Positions 44,410 to 52,192 of a DNA stretch of 64,000 bases are shown here, in pieces. This stretch comes from Rhodopseudomonas sp. BAL398 (lineage in GTDB: Bacteria; Pseudomonadota; Alphaproteobacteria; Rhizobiales; Xanthobacteraceae), in NCBI RefSeq assembly GCF_033001325.1, contig NZ_CP133111.1, positions 2,170,001 through 2,234,000 of the forward strand. Reading direction: 5' to 3'. The position numbers and the translations under genes are program-made. Positions within the stretch are counted from its first letter, which is position 1; every line of letters begins with the position of its first letter. The notes under the pieces are model-generated. The model saw nothing but the letters and a program-made list of their open reading frames with translations. It was not told the origin of the DNA and searched no databases.

Positions 44410-47372
44410 CCCGCGCCCTCGATCAGCTTGAGGAACACCGCCCTCACCTCGGCCTGGGTCTCCTTGACCCGTGCCTGCAGCGCGGAGAAGTCCGGCGCGT
44501 CGCCGGCGCGCACCAGCACCCGCAACAGATCCTCGCCCGCCGTCTCCGGCTTGAATTTCTCGCTGACGCACAGCCGCAGGATCTGCGTCAAATCGTGATA
44601 CAGCCGCGCCGCCGGACGCAGCACATTCGCCGCGGCATGCGGCAGCAGCCCGAGCCGCGTGGCATTGTCCAGCACCGCCAGCGTATTGACGTTGAGAATC
44701 TCCGGCGCCTGCGCGGCGTGGATCAGCTGCAGATATTGCGCGATGAAATCGATATCGACCAAGCCGCCGGCGGCGTATTTGAGGTCCCAGACATCGTCTT
44801 CGCCCTTTTCCTGCGCGATGGCGCGGCGCATCTCGGCGACGTCGGAGGCGATGATGGCGGCGTCGCGCGGCCGGATCAGGATGTCGCGAATGATGCCTTC
44901 GATCCTAGCGCGGAAATCCGGCGAAGCCGAGATCACCCGCGCCCGGGTCAGCGCCATATGCTCCCAGGTCCAGGCTTCGTGCTCCTGATACTCGGCAAAG
45001 GAATCCAGCCGCGAGGCCACCGGGCCGGCGCGCCCCGATGGCCGCAGCCGCATGTCGACCTCATACAACACGCCGTAATTGGTGCGCGTGGTGAAGGCGC
45101 TGATCAGCCGCTGGGTGAAGCGGGCGAAATATTGCGCGCCCTGCAGCGCGCGCTCGCCGTCGGAATCCGGCTGCTCATGGTCGAAATCATAGATCAGGAT
45201 CAGGTCGAGATCGCTCGACGCCGTCATCTCCTGGCTGCCGAGCCGGCCCATCGCCAGGATCGCGGTCTGCTCATCCTTGATCCGGCCATGGCGCTCGGCG
45301 AATTGCCTGGCCACCAGATCGTCCACGGTGCCGACAATGCCCTCGGCGACATTGGCGAAGGCGGTGCTGGCCTGTTGGGTCGAGACCGTGCCGGACAGAA
45401 TTCGGGTGCCGATCAGAAACAGGCTTTCCTGGCCGAACAGCCGCAACCGATCGAGGAATTCCTCATAGGAATTGGCGTCGGCCAGCGTCGCGGCCAGCCG
45501 CGCCGACAATTCGCCGCGGTCGGGCATCGCGCCGAAAAACCGCGGGTCGATCAGGCCGTCCATGATCTGCGGCTGCCGCGCCAGCATGTCGCCGAGCCGG
45601 GGTGCCGCGCCCAGCACCAGCGCGATCAGCGCCAGGAGATCGCGGTTCTGGCTGAGCAGCGAGATCAGCCGGCCGCCGCGATGCAGCGCCTGCAACAGCC
45701 GATCGAACGCCACGATGGCATTGTCGGGCTCCTCGGCCCGCGCCAGCCCGTCGATCAGCGCCGGGACGAATTCGACGAAGGCGCGCTGCGTGGTCTCGAC
45801 CCGAAGCACGCGATAGCCGCCCGACATCCATTGCTGCAGCGTACCGGCCACCATCACGGGCTTCTTGTAGCCAAGCCCGGCCAGATGATCGACCAGCCGG
45901 CGGTCATCGGGGCCGGCCGCATAGTCGATATCCGGCAGCTTCTCGGTGCCGGTCGGATCGCCCTCGAACAGCTTGCCGTAATGCCCCTGCACGCAGTCCA
46001 GATGACCGAGCAGGTCCTTGGCAAAGGCCGCGCGGCTGTCATAGCCGAGGAAGCGCGCGAAGCGCTCCACCGCCTCGACCGTGTCGGGTAGCGTATGGGT
46101 CTGCTCGTCGGCGATCATCTGCAGCCGGTGTTCGACGCGACGCAGGAATTCATAGGCCGCGGTGAGTTCGTCGCGGGCCCGGTAGGTGATCCAGTCGCGC
46201 TCGGCCAGGATGTTCAAGGCCGCCAGCGTCGGCCGCACCCGCAATTCGGGATGCCGGCCGCCGGCGATCAATTGCTGGGTCTGGGCGAAGAACTCGATCT
46301 CGCGAATGCCGCCGCGGCCGACCTTGACGTTGTGGCCCTCGACCGCGATTTCGGTCTGGCCGCGAAACGTCTGCATCTGCCGCTTCATGTCGTGAACGTC
46401 GGTGAGCGCCGCGAAATCCAGATGCTTGCGCCAGACGAACGGCGCGATCTCGGCGACCAGCGCCTCGCCGGCCACGGCATCGCCGGCGCAGGGCCGCGCC
46501 TTGATCATCGCGGCGCGTTCCCAGGTGCGGCCTTCGCGCTCGTAATAGTTCAACGCCGACGCCATCGAGATCGCCACCGGCGTCGAGGCCGGATCCGGCC
46601 GCAGCCGCAGATCGACCCGGAACACATAGCCGTCGCCGGTGCGCTGCTGCAGCATCCGGCTGAGGCCCTGGGTGACGCGGACGAAGAACGGTTGCGGCTC
46701 GATATCCGGCGCCAGCGTATGGGCGTCGAGGTCGAAGAACACGATCAGATCGATGTCGCTGGAGTAGTTGAGTTCGCCGGCGCCCATCTTGCCCATCGCC
46801 AGCACGACCAGGCCGCTGCCCTGCTCCGGATGCTCGGGATCGGGCGGCTTGAGCCGGCCGCGCGCCGTCTCCTGGCGCAGCAGAAACCGCAGCGCGGCGC
46901 GCACCGCGACCACTGCGAGATCGGTGAGCGCCTGCGTCACCCGCAACACCGGCCAGACCCCACCGATGTCGCACAAAGCGATCAGCAGCGCCGCCTCGGC
47001 CTTCATCCGCCGCAAAGCCAGCATCGCGTCGGCTTCGACTCCGGCGGCGGCGACCTCCGCATCGGTCTTTTGCATCAGCGCCGCCAGGCCCTGCTCCGGA
47101 TCGGCGCGTAGCAGCCGGATCAGGCGCGCGGCATCGGCGCGGATCAGATCGAACAGATAGGGCGAGGCTTCGGCGATCGACCGCAGAATGGTACCGGCAT
47201 GCGGGAATTGGTCGGCGATCGTCCGCAGCGCATCGGCTTGCGCCGGGGCCAATTCGCCGAGCCAGCCGTCGAGCCGTTGCGCGGCCTCGACCGGCGCAAA
47301 CAGAAGCGGACCGGCCGCGAACCGCGCGGCCAGTTGCAAATGGTCCGCGTCGCCGGTCGCGGAAGAAATCAT
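44406..47372 (-). CDS. glnE: Bifunctional glutamine synthetase adenylyltransferase/deadenylase
   Basis: The 988-residue protein has two nucleotidyltransferase domains. The first (deadenylase) has MGKMGAGELNYSSDIDLIVF near residues 193-212 and GRGGIREIEFF near 355. The second (adenylylase) has MGRLGSQEMTASSDLDLIL near 715 and AAGGLVDIDFIAQ near 865. It modifies glutamine synthetase in response to PII and glutamine. Its ATG overlaps the stop of the histidine kinase gene (ATGA), a conserved coupling. The TAG stop lies at the border of an intergenic repeat, so the final residues may be strain-specific. Confidence 0.95.
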   Translation of the reverse strand: MISSATGDADHLQLAARFAAGPLLFAPVEAAQRLDGWLGELAPAQADALRTIADQFPHAGTILRSIAEASPYLFDLIRADAARLIRLLRADPEQGLAALMQKTDAEVAAAGVEADAMLALRRMKAEAALLIALCDIGGVWPVLRVTQALTDLAVVAVRAALRFLLRQETARGRLKPPDPEHPEQGSGLVVLAMGKMGAGELNYSSDIDLIVFFDLDAHTLAPDIEPQPFFVRVTQGLSRMLQQRTGDGYVFRVDLRLRPDPASTPVAISMASALNYYEREGRTWERAAMIKARPCAGDAVAGEALVAEIAPFVWRKHLDFAALTDVHDMKRQMQTFRGQTEIAVEGHNVKVGRGGIREIEFFAQTQQLIAGGRHPELRVRPTLAALNILAERDWITYRARDELTAAYEFLRRVEHRLQMIADEQTHTLPDTVEAVERFARFLGYDSRAAFAKDLLGHLDCVQGHYGKLFEGDPTGTEKLPDIDYAAGPDDRRLVDHLAGLGYKKPVMVAGTLQQWMSGGYRVLRVETTQRAFVEFVPALIDGLARAEEPDNAIVAFDRLLQALHRGGRLISLLSQNRDLLALIALVLGAAPRLGDMLARQPQIMDGLIDPRFFGAMPDRGELSARLAATLADANSYEEFLDRLRLFGQESLFLIGTRILSGTVSTQQASTAFANVAEGIVGTVDDLVARQFAERHGRIKDEQTAILAMGRLGSQEMTASSDLDLILIYDFDHEQPDSDGERALQGAQYFARFTQRLISAFTTRTNYGVLYEVDMRLRPSGRAGPVASRLDSFAEYQEHEAWTWEHMALTRARVISASPDFRARIEGIIRDILIRPRDAAIIASDVAEMRRAIAQEKGEDDVWDLKYAAGGLVDIDFIAQYLQLIHAAQAPEILNVNTLAVLDNATRLGLLPHAAANVLRPAARLYHDLTQILRLCVSEKFKPETAGEDLLRVLVRAGDAPDFSALQARVKETQAEVRAVFLKLIEGAG

Positions 47373-48892
47373 GCGGAGATCTGTTCAATCATGGCTTCGG
47401 CACGTGCATCGCCCGCGCGGGCAGGAATTGCAAGTGTCGCGCGCAGACCGGGCTGCGCATCGGTGAGCCGAAGTTCTCCGCCATGCAGCGTGGCCACCGC
47501 CGACGCCAGGCTCAGCCCCAGGCCGGATCCGGGCAAGGTGCGGCTGGCCTCGAGCCTCACAAAGCGCTGCACCGCATGTCTGCGATCGACCTCGGGAATC
47601 CCCGGGCCGTGGTCGGTGACGCTGAGCAGCACCGCGTCGCCGTCGCGCCGCGCCTCGATCAGGATTCCCTGAGCGGGCGTCGGCGCGGCAGCGTCGACCG
47701 CTGTCGTGGCAGGCACGGCGTCAGGCACAGTATCAGGCATAGCGTCAGGCGCGGCGTCGGCCTCAAGCGGTTGCGCGGCGATTTGTCGCTGGCCGTATTT
47801 GATGGCGTTCTCCACCAGATTGGCCAGCGCCTGGCTGATCAATTCGCGATTGCCATGCAGCAGCGCCGGCTCGGCCTCGACCTGCAGGGTCAGGCCATTG
47901 TCCTCGGCCAGCGGCTCGTACAATTCGTGGATGCCATTGGCGATGTCGGCGGCGTCGAAATCCACCATGTTGTCGCGCGCCTGTCCGGATTCCGCGCGCG
48001 CGATCATCAGCAGCGCGTTGAAGGTGCGGATCAGCCCGTCGGATTCATCGATGGTACGCTCCAGCGCCGCGCGATACTCGGCCTCGTCGTGGGACTGCGC
48101 CAAGGCCTCCTCGGCGCGGTTGCGCAGCCGCGTCAACGGCGTCTTCAGATCATGGGCGATGTTGTCGGAGACTTCCTTCAGCCCCGTCATCAGCGCCTCG
48201 ATCCGCTCCAGCATGGCGTTGAGATTTTCCGCGAGGCGATCGAGTTCGTCGCCGCTGCGCCCGACCGGCAGCCGGCCCGACAGATCGCCGGCCATGATCC
48301 GCCGCGTGGTGCCGGTCATGGCATCGATCCGCCGCAGCACGCGACGGGCGACGAAGATGCCGCCGCCGAGCCCGAGCACGATCACGATCAGCACCGACCA
48401 GCGCGCCGCATTGGCGACCACGCCGAACAGCCGCCGCCGCTCGGCGAGATCGCGGCCGATCAGCAGCCGGAAGCCATTGCTGAGTTCGGAGACCCGCACC
48501 AGCGCCCGATGATCCGGCTTCCCTTCATCGTCGAGCCGCTGATACACGGTCTCCGACCAGCCGGTGCGCGCCATCACGCCGGGCGCCAGCGCGCCGACAT
48601 TGCCGGCCACCGCCTGCCCGGCCGGCGTGGTGACCAGATACAGATTGGCGCCCGGCCGCAGCGCGCGGTTCTCGATGGTGAACACCAGTCCGCGCAGACC
48701 GCGGCGGCCGAAAATATCGTCGATCTCGCCGATCTCGGCATTGACCGTGGTGGTGATCTGATCGGTGATCAGCCGATGCGTATTCCAGGCGAAATAGGCC
48801 AGGAGCGACGCGGCGAACAGCGCGAACAGGAATAGATAGACCAGCGTCAGCCGAAACGCGGTGGTGCGAAACAGTTTCCCGAAGGCGGTCAC
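47369..48892 (-). CDS. Two-component sensor histidine kinase (QseC/PhoR-like)
   Basis: A membrane kinase of about 507 residues. Helices lie at about 15-37 and 143-165 with a periplasmic sensor of about 105 residues between them. A HAMP domain follows (RRIDAMTGTTRRIMAGDLSGRLPV), then the dimerisation domain (NIAHDLKTPLTRLRNR) and HATPase motifs NLVENAIKYG, DHGPGIP, GSGLGLSLASAV. An Ala/Asp/Pro-rich insert (DAAPDAMPDTVPDAVPATT) splits the ATPase domain after the N-box, which is unusual. The start is uncertain: GTG 48892 and ATG 48949 both lack good ribosome sites. Its partner is probably the response regulator at 51250, now separated by inserted genes. Confidence 0.85.
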   Translation of the reverse strand: MTAFGKLFRTTAFRLTLVYLFLFALFAASLLAYFAWNTHRLITDQITTTVNAEIGEIDDIFGRRGLRGLVFTIENRALRPGANLYLVTTPAGQAVAGNVGALAPGVMARTGWSETVYQRLDDEGKPDHRALVRVSELSNGFRLLIGRDLAERRRLFGVVANAARWSVLIVIVLGLGGGIFVARRVLRRIDAMTGTTRRIMAGDLSGRLPVGRSGDELDRLAENLNAMLERIEALMTGLKEVSDNIAHDLKTPLTRLRNRAEEALAQSHDEAEYRAALERTIDESDGLIRTFNALLMIARAESGQARDNMVDFDAADIANGIHELYEPLAEDNGLTLQVEAEPALLHGNRELISQALANLVENAIKYGQRQIAAQPLEADAAPDAMPDTVPDAVPATTAVDAAAPTPAQGILIEARRDGDAVLLSVTDHGPGIPEVDRRHAVQRFVRLEASRTLPGSGLGLSLASAVATLHGGELRLTDAQPGLRATLAIPARAGDARAEAMIEQISA

Positions 48893-49009
48893 GGCAGCAG
48901 TCTGGCGGAAGGCGGCAGGCGCTCTGATAATGTCATCATGATCAATCATACGCGCTGCGCGGCGCGGCCAGAAGTGACAAATCGGTCAGGTTGCGGCGCG
49001 CAGACTTGG

Positions 49010-49690
49010 TCAATTGGGCTCAACCCGAAGTTTGCGCACGTCGATCCGGCGCGACGTGGCCATGACGGTGATTTCGAAATGATCGGTCTGGACAATGTCG
49101 ACAATATTGCGTGGCCGATGCGCGACGATGCCGACGCCGCCGCGACGCCGCAGGCTGTCGTAGATCAGCCCCGCGCCGCCCGAGGCGCGCACGCGCTCGC
49201 CGAAAAGCTGCGCGGCGGCGTAGCGGTTGCTGGCATAGATCTCGGGAAGCCGATCCCGCTCTCCGCGAATGTCGAGATAATCGCCGCGCAGCGTCGCGCT
49301 GTAAGCCCGAAAGGTCCGGCGCATGGTCGCGACACCGCGCGCCACCGTTTCGCGGCGCAGATGATGGCCGACCTCAGCCGCGGCGGTCGGCAGCGCGTCG
49401 GCCGCATACCAGGCGCCAAGCTCCGGCCCGTTGAACCGCATCCCGCCGGGCGCGACGTGGAGAAACGCCGCCATGACGATGCTGGCATTGGCCACGCCAT
49501 AGACCCATTCGCTCTGCGGCAGCCGATGGATGCGCTCGGCCACCAGCCGATCATTGGTCCAGCCGACCAGCTCCATCACCGCGGCGAGATCGGCGGCGGT
49601 CGCCACGCTGTCGAACAACCCGATCGGCGGAAAGCGCGAGGGGATCAGCCGATGCGACGGAGCTGGCGCGGCGGCGTAGCGATCGGTCAC
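49010..49690 (-). CDS. RES-domain toxin
   Basis: The 226-residue protein has RES-family features: an early Arg in the RLIPSRFPPIGLFD segment (residues 14-27), the FNGPELGAWYAADALPTAAAEVGHH block near 90-115 (Tyr/Glu site) and a Ser near the end of the fold (GGAGLIYDSLRRRGG). RES toxins such as MbcT and ParT are NAD+-consuming enzymes that deplete NAD or ADP-ribosylate targets. It starts at a GTG overlapping the antitoxin stop (GTGA). It forms a module with the upstream Xre-type antitoxin, inserted between the kinase and response regulator genes. Confidence 0.85.
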   Translation of the reverse strand: MTDRYAAAPAPSHRLIPSRFPPIGLFDSVATAADLAAVMELVGWTNDRLVAERIHRLPQSEWVYGVANASIVMAAFLHVAPGGMRFNGPELGAWYAADALPTAAAEVGHHLRRETVARGVATMRRTFRAYSATLRGDYLDIRGERDRLPEIYASNRYAAAQLFGERVRASGGAGLIYDSLRRRGGVGIVAHRPRNIVDIVQTDHFEITVMATSRRIDVRKLRVEPN

Positions 49691-50214
49691 CGGATCACGA
49701 TGTCCGCATCGTCATAGGGGGTGAAGGCGTCATCGATGCTGTTGGGCGCCATGTAGACGCCGCCGCGCGCGCCGTCGAGAAACCGCCGCACCGTCAGCAG
49801 CCCGTCCTGCGATCCGCTGGTGACCAGCTCCAGCGGCGGCCGGCCGCCGAACACCAGCGCCTGATGCGGGCCGCGCAGCCAGTCCACGCCCTGCCGCTCG
49901 TCGGCGAACAGCGTGCCCAGCGCCTGATGAATCCCCAGCACCGCGGAGATCCGGGTCAGCACGTCGACATCCAGCGTGAACGCGCCATGCTCGCGGGCCT
50001 GCTTGCACCAATTGTGATAGGTCGAGCGCGACGGAAAACCCAGCACCAGCAGCCGCTGCTGCTCGCTCAGCCCCCACAGATCCGCAATCGCCAAAAACGT
50101 CCGCAACGCCGGCGCGCTGAGCCGTCGACGGTTGGCCGGCGCAAAGCGCGCGGGGTCGAGAAGCTGGGCGGCGTGCCCGGCCTTCGAGGGATCGGTTTCG
50201 GGGTGATTCAGCAT
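49687..50214 (-). CDS. Xre/MbcA/ParS-type antitoxin (DUF2384)
   Basis: A 175-residue protein with an N-terminal helix-turn-helix region (FLAIADLWGLSEQQRLLVLGFPSRSTYHNW) and the C-terminal toxin-binding MbcA/ParS region, including LTRISAVLGIHQALGTLF and DWLRGPHQALVFGGRPPLELV. It starts at ATG 50214, 7 nt after AGGAG; a longer frame has no such site. It should neutralise the RES toxin and repress its own promoter through the palindrome at 50243-50258. Confidence 0.88.
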   Translation of the reverse strand: MLNHPETDPSKAGHAAQLLDPARFAPANRRRLSAPALRTFLAIADLWGLSEQQRLLVLGFPSRSTYHNWCKQAREHGAFTLDVDVLTRISAVLGIHQALGTLFADERQGVDWLRGPHQALVFGGRPPLELVTSGSQDGLLTVRRFLDGARGGVYMAPNSIDDAFTPYDDADIVIR

Positions 50215-50237
50215 GGGCTGCTCCTGCGTCAGAAGCA

Positions 50238-50265
50238 GATATAGTCCAAATCTGGACTTTTTCAA
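50238..50265 (-). promoter_or_regulatory. Promoter and operator of the RES/Xre module
   Basis: On the minus strand TTGAAA (50265-50260) and TATATC (50243-50238) are spaced by 16 nt. The palindrome AGTCCA-GATT-TGGACT (50258-50243, 6-bp arms) fills the spacer exactly. Binding there would block RNA polymerase. The antitoxin begins 24 nt downstream of the -10. Confidence 0.7.
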
Positions 50266-50310
50266 TTGGACGCACAGAGCATGCAGGCGAACTTTGGAAT
50301 CCGACTGCCA

Positions 50311-50853
50311 CTATCGACGGATGATTAGCGGCACGAGACGTGGTCCACGATGCACTGCCTGAATTTCACGAACGTCAGCCGCATCGCCGATATCCCGTTC
50401 CTCAAATTCCATTTCAGAGAATACATCCGCGAGAATAGCACGCGCTTGAGCGCCGGCGACCCAACTCACATAGCTAGCAGCAAGCAAGCCCGCGTGCGAA
50501 GCAATAGCTGCGTGACGAACCAGATCTGGATACGTTTTGAAGAAAGCCGCAAATTTCTCATCTACTACCTGACTGGATCTGGCCGGCCGCTTGTTCTGAA
50601 GCTTCCGCTTAAAGACGCTAATAATACCAATAGGCGCGTCTTTTTGAGCTATGAGAACATTCAGCCCTTCAATCAGGGAAATTATATTGGAAGGGGTGTC
50701 GGAATTCGCAACAAGTGGCTTCGCAGATGAATAGAATCGATCTGACCAATATTCATATCGAGCGAGACGATACAGCTCAGACTTAGCAAAAGCGTAGTAC
50801 GCCCCGAGAACTATCAACATACAGGAAAAAATACCGACGATTGCCATGCTCAT
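50311..50853 (-). CDS. Membrane-anchored protein, unknown function
   Basis: A 180-residue protein with an N-terminal transmembrane helix (residues 3-23, MAIVGIFSCMLIVLGAYYAFA) and probably a cytoplasmic remainder. A second moderately hydrophobic stretch lies near 117-135 (HAAIASHAGLLAASYVSWVAG). The ATG overlaps the stop of the upstream 92-residue gene (ATGA) and has GGAGGG 6 nt before it, so the two are co-translated. Base composition is clearly lower in GC than the flanking genes, suggesting transfer. I do not recognise the family. Confidence 0.65.
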   Translation of the reverse strand: MSMAIVGIFSCMLIVLGAYYAFAKSELYRLARYEYWSDRFYSSAKPLVANSDTPSNIISLIEGLNVLIAQKDAPIGIISVFKRKLQNKRPARSSQVVDEKFAAFFKTYPDLVRHAAIASHAGLLAASYVSWVAGAQARAILADVFSEMEFEERDIGDAADVREIQAVHRGPRLVPLIIRR

Positions 50854-51128
50854 GTCGACCCTCCACGTCCATTCCTCTTACGAGCATCCAAAGCAGCATT
50901 CAAATTCTGTTGCTTGTTCTCCACCTTGTTCGGAATACGTTTCTTTTCTTTTTGATACTTTAGAATTGTTGCGAGCACTTCGTTGAATGCCCGAATGTAA
51001 GCTGGCCCCCGAAATACGAACGACACTCCCAGTCCGAGTGCCAGAATGAGTAGGACCGTATTTCCAATTCCAATCCGTTCGACCGCCGAGACCCACTGTC
51101 CCGGATCAGGCAACACCTCTTTCCCCAT
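50850..51128 (-). CDS. Small single-pass membrane protein, unknown function
   Basis: A 92-residue protein with one transmembrane helix (residues 21-41, IGNTVLLILALGLGVSFVFRG) and a basic, coiled-coil-like C-terminal tail (LKYQKEKKRIPNKVENKQQN). It has a purine-rich AGGGGAA upstream of the ATG. It is AT-richer than its surroundings and coupled by ATGA to the downstream 180-residue membrane protein. No family is recognised. Confidence 0.62.
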   Translation of the reverse strand: MGKEVLPDPGQWVSAVERIGIGNTVLLILALGLGVSFVFRGPAYIRAFNEVLATILKYQKEKKRIPNKVENKQQNLNAALDARKRNGRGGST

Positions 51129-51249
51129 GAAGTTCCCCTAACAACCTTCACGGGTCAATATATATAATGCTCGCTTTGGGCAACTGAAACGTTAACGACT
51201 TCCCGAAACCTTGGGCTTATTTCGGCTCAAAGCTAAAATTGACTCCCCC

Positions 51250-51975
51250 CTACTTCACCCCGTCCCGCACCATATACCCCGCGCCCCGGATCGTATGCAG
51301 CAGCGGACGCTCAAATCCCTTGTCGATCTTGCTGCGCAGGCGCGAGATGTGGACGTCGATGACGTTGGTCTGCGGGTCGAAATGATAGTCCCAGACGTTT
51401 TCCAAGAGCATGGTGCGGGTGACGACCTGGCCGGCATGCTTCATCAGATATTCGAGCAGACGGAATTCGCGCGGCTGCAGCGTCAGCTCCTCGGTGCCGC
51501 GGGTGACGCGATGCGACAGGCGGTCGAGTTCGAGATCGCCAACGCGGTAGCTGGTCTCCTCGGCCGGGCCGCCATGGCGGCGTGACAGCACCTCGACCCG
51601 CGCCAGCAGTTCGGCGAAGGCATAGGGTTTTGGCAGATAATCGTCGCCGCCGGCGCGCAGGCCCTTGATGCGGTCGTCGACCTGGCCGAGCGCCGAGAGG
51701 ATCAGCGCCGGGGTGCGGTTGCCGTTTTCGCGCAGCGTGCCGATCACGCTCAAGCCGTCGCGCTTGGGCAGCATGCGGTCGATCACCAGCACGTCGTAAT
51801 CGCCGGAATCGGCCAGCGCCAGGCCCTCCTCGCCGTCGCCGGCGAGATCAGCGACATGACCGACCTCGCGAAACGCCTTGACCAGATAATCGGCGGATTC
51901 GCGGTCGTCCTCGATGATCAGCAGGCGCATATTGGTGTCGGATTCGCTCGAGGTCTGTTGGGGTATGGTCACCAT
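51250..51975 (-). CDS. OmpR-family response regulator
   Basis: The protein has 241 residues from ATG 51975, which has GGGAAGG about 6 nt upstream. The next ATG, 15 codons in (51930), begins the conserved MRLLIIEDD but lacks a ribosome site. The receiver domain has the acidic pair EDD, phospho-Asp in VIDRMLPKRDG (residue 66 from the first start) and the Lys in YLPKPYAF. The C-terminal winged helix has REFRLLEYLMKHAGQVVTRTMLLENVWDYHFDPQTNVIDVHISRLRSKID. It follows degP and is probably the cognate of the kinase at 47369-48892, implying an envelope-stress role. Confidence 0.9.
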   Translation of the reverse strand: MVTIPQQTSSESDTNMRLLIIEDDRESADYLVKAFREVGHVADLAGDGEEGLALADSGDYDVLVIDRMLPKRDGLSVIGTLRENGNRTPALILSALGQVDDRIKGLRAGGDDYLPKPYAFAELLARVEVLSRRHGGPAEETSYRVGDLELDRLSHRVTRGTEELTLQPREFRLLEYLMKHAGQVVTRTMLLENVWDYHFDPQTNVIDVHISRLRSKIDKGFERPLLHTIRGAGYMVRDGVK

Positions 51976-52031
51976 GGCTTGCCTTCCCTCGCCATGCAAG
52001 GCGATCGGCGCGCTCCCTGATCGACATGAAA

Positions 52032-52137
52032 CGGGCGGTGAAGCTGGGGGAAACTTCACCGCCCGCCGAACCTTTCGGCGGAGGGGGGCTTGCTCCTGCC
52101 GGAAGGTAGAGATGGGGACGAGTTTTCACTCGTCCCC
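52032..52137 (-). promoter_or_regulatory. Three stacked hairpins between degP and the response regulator gene
   Basis: CGGGCGGTGAAG (52032-52043) pairs with CTTCACCGCCCG (52054-52065), a perfect 12-bp stem. CCGCCGAA (52063-52070) pairs with TTCGGCGG (52074-52081). GGGGACGAG (52114-52122) pairs with CTCGTCCCC (52129-52137). The first two share bases, so they are mutually exclusive at the junction. They may act as a terminator, attenuator or mRNA-processing site between the two genes; no U-tract is seen. Confidence 0.55.
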
Positions 52138-52192
52138 TGGAAGGCGCCATCGGCTGGGGGCGATATGCCGACGGCACTTTCCAATTGGGCGA

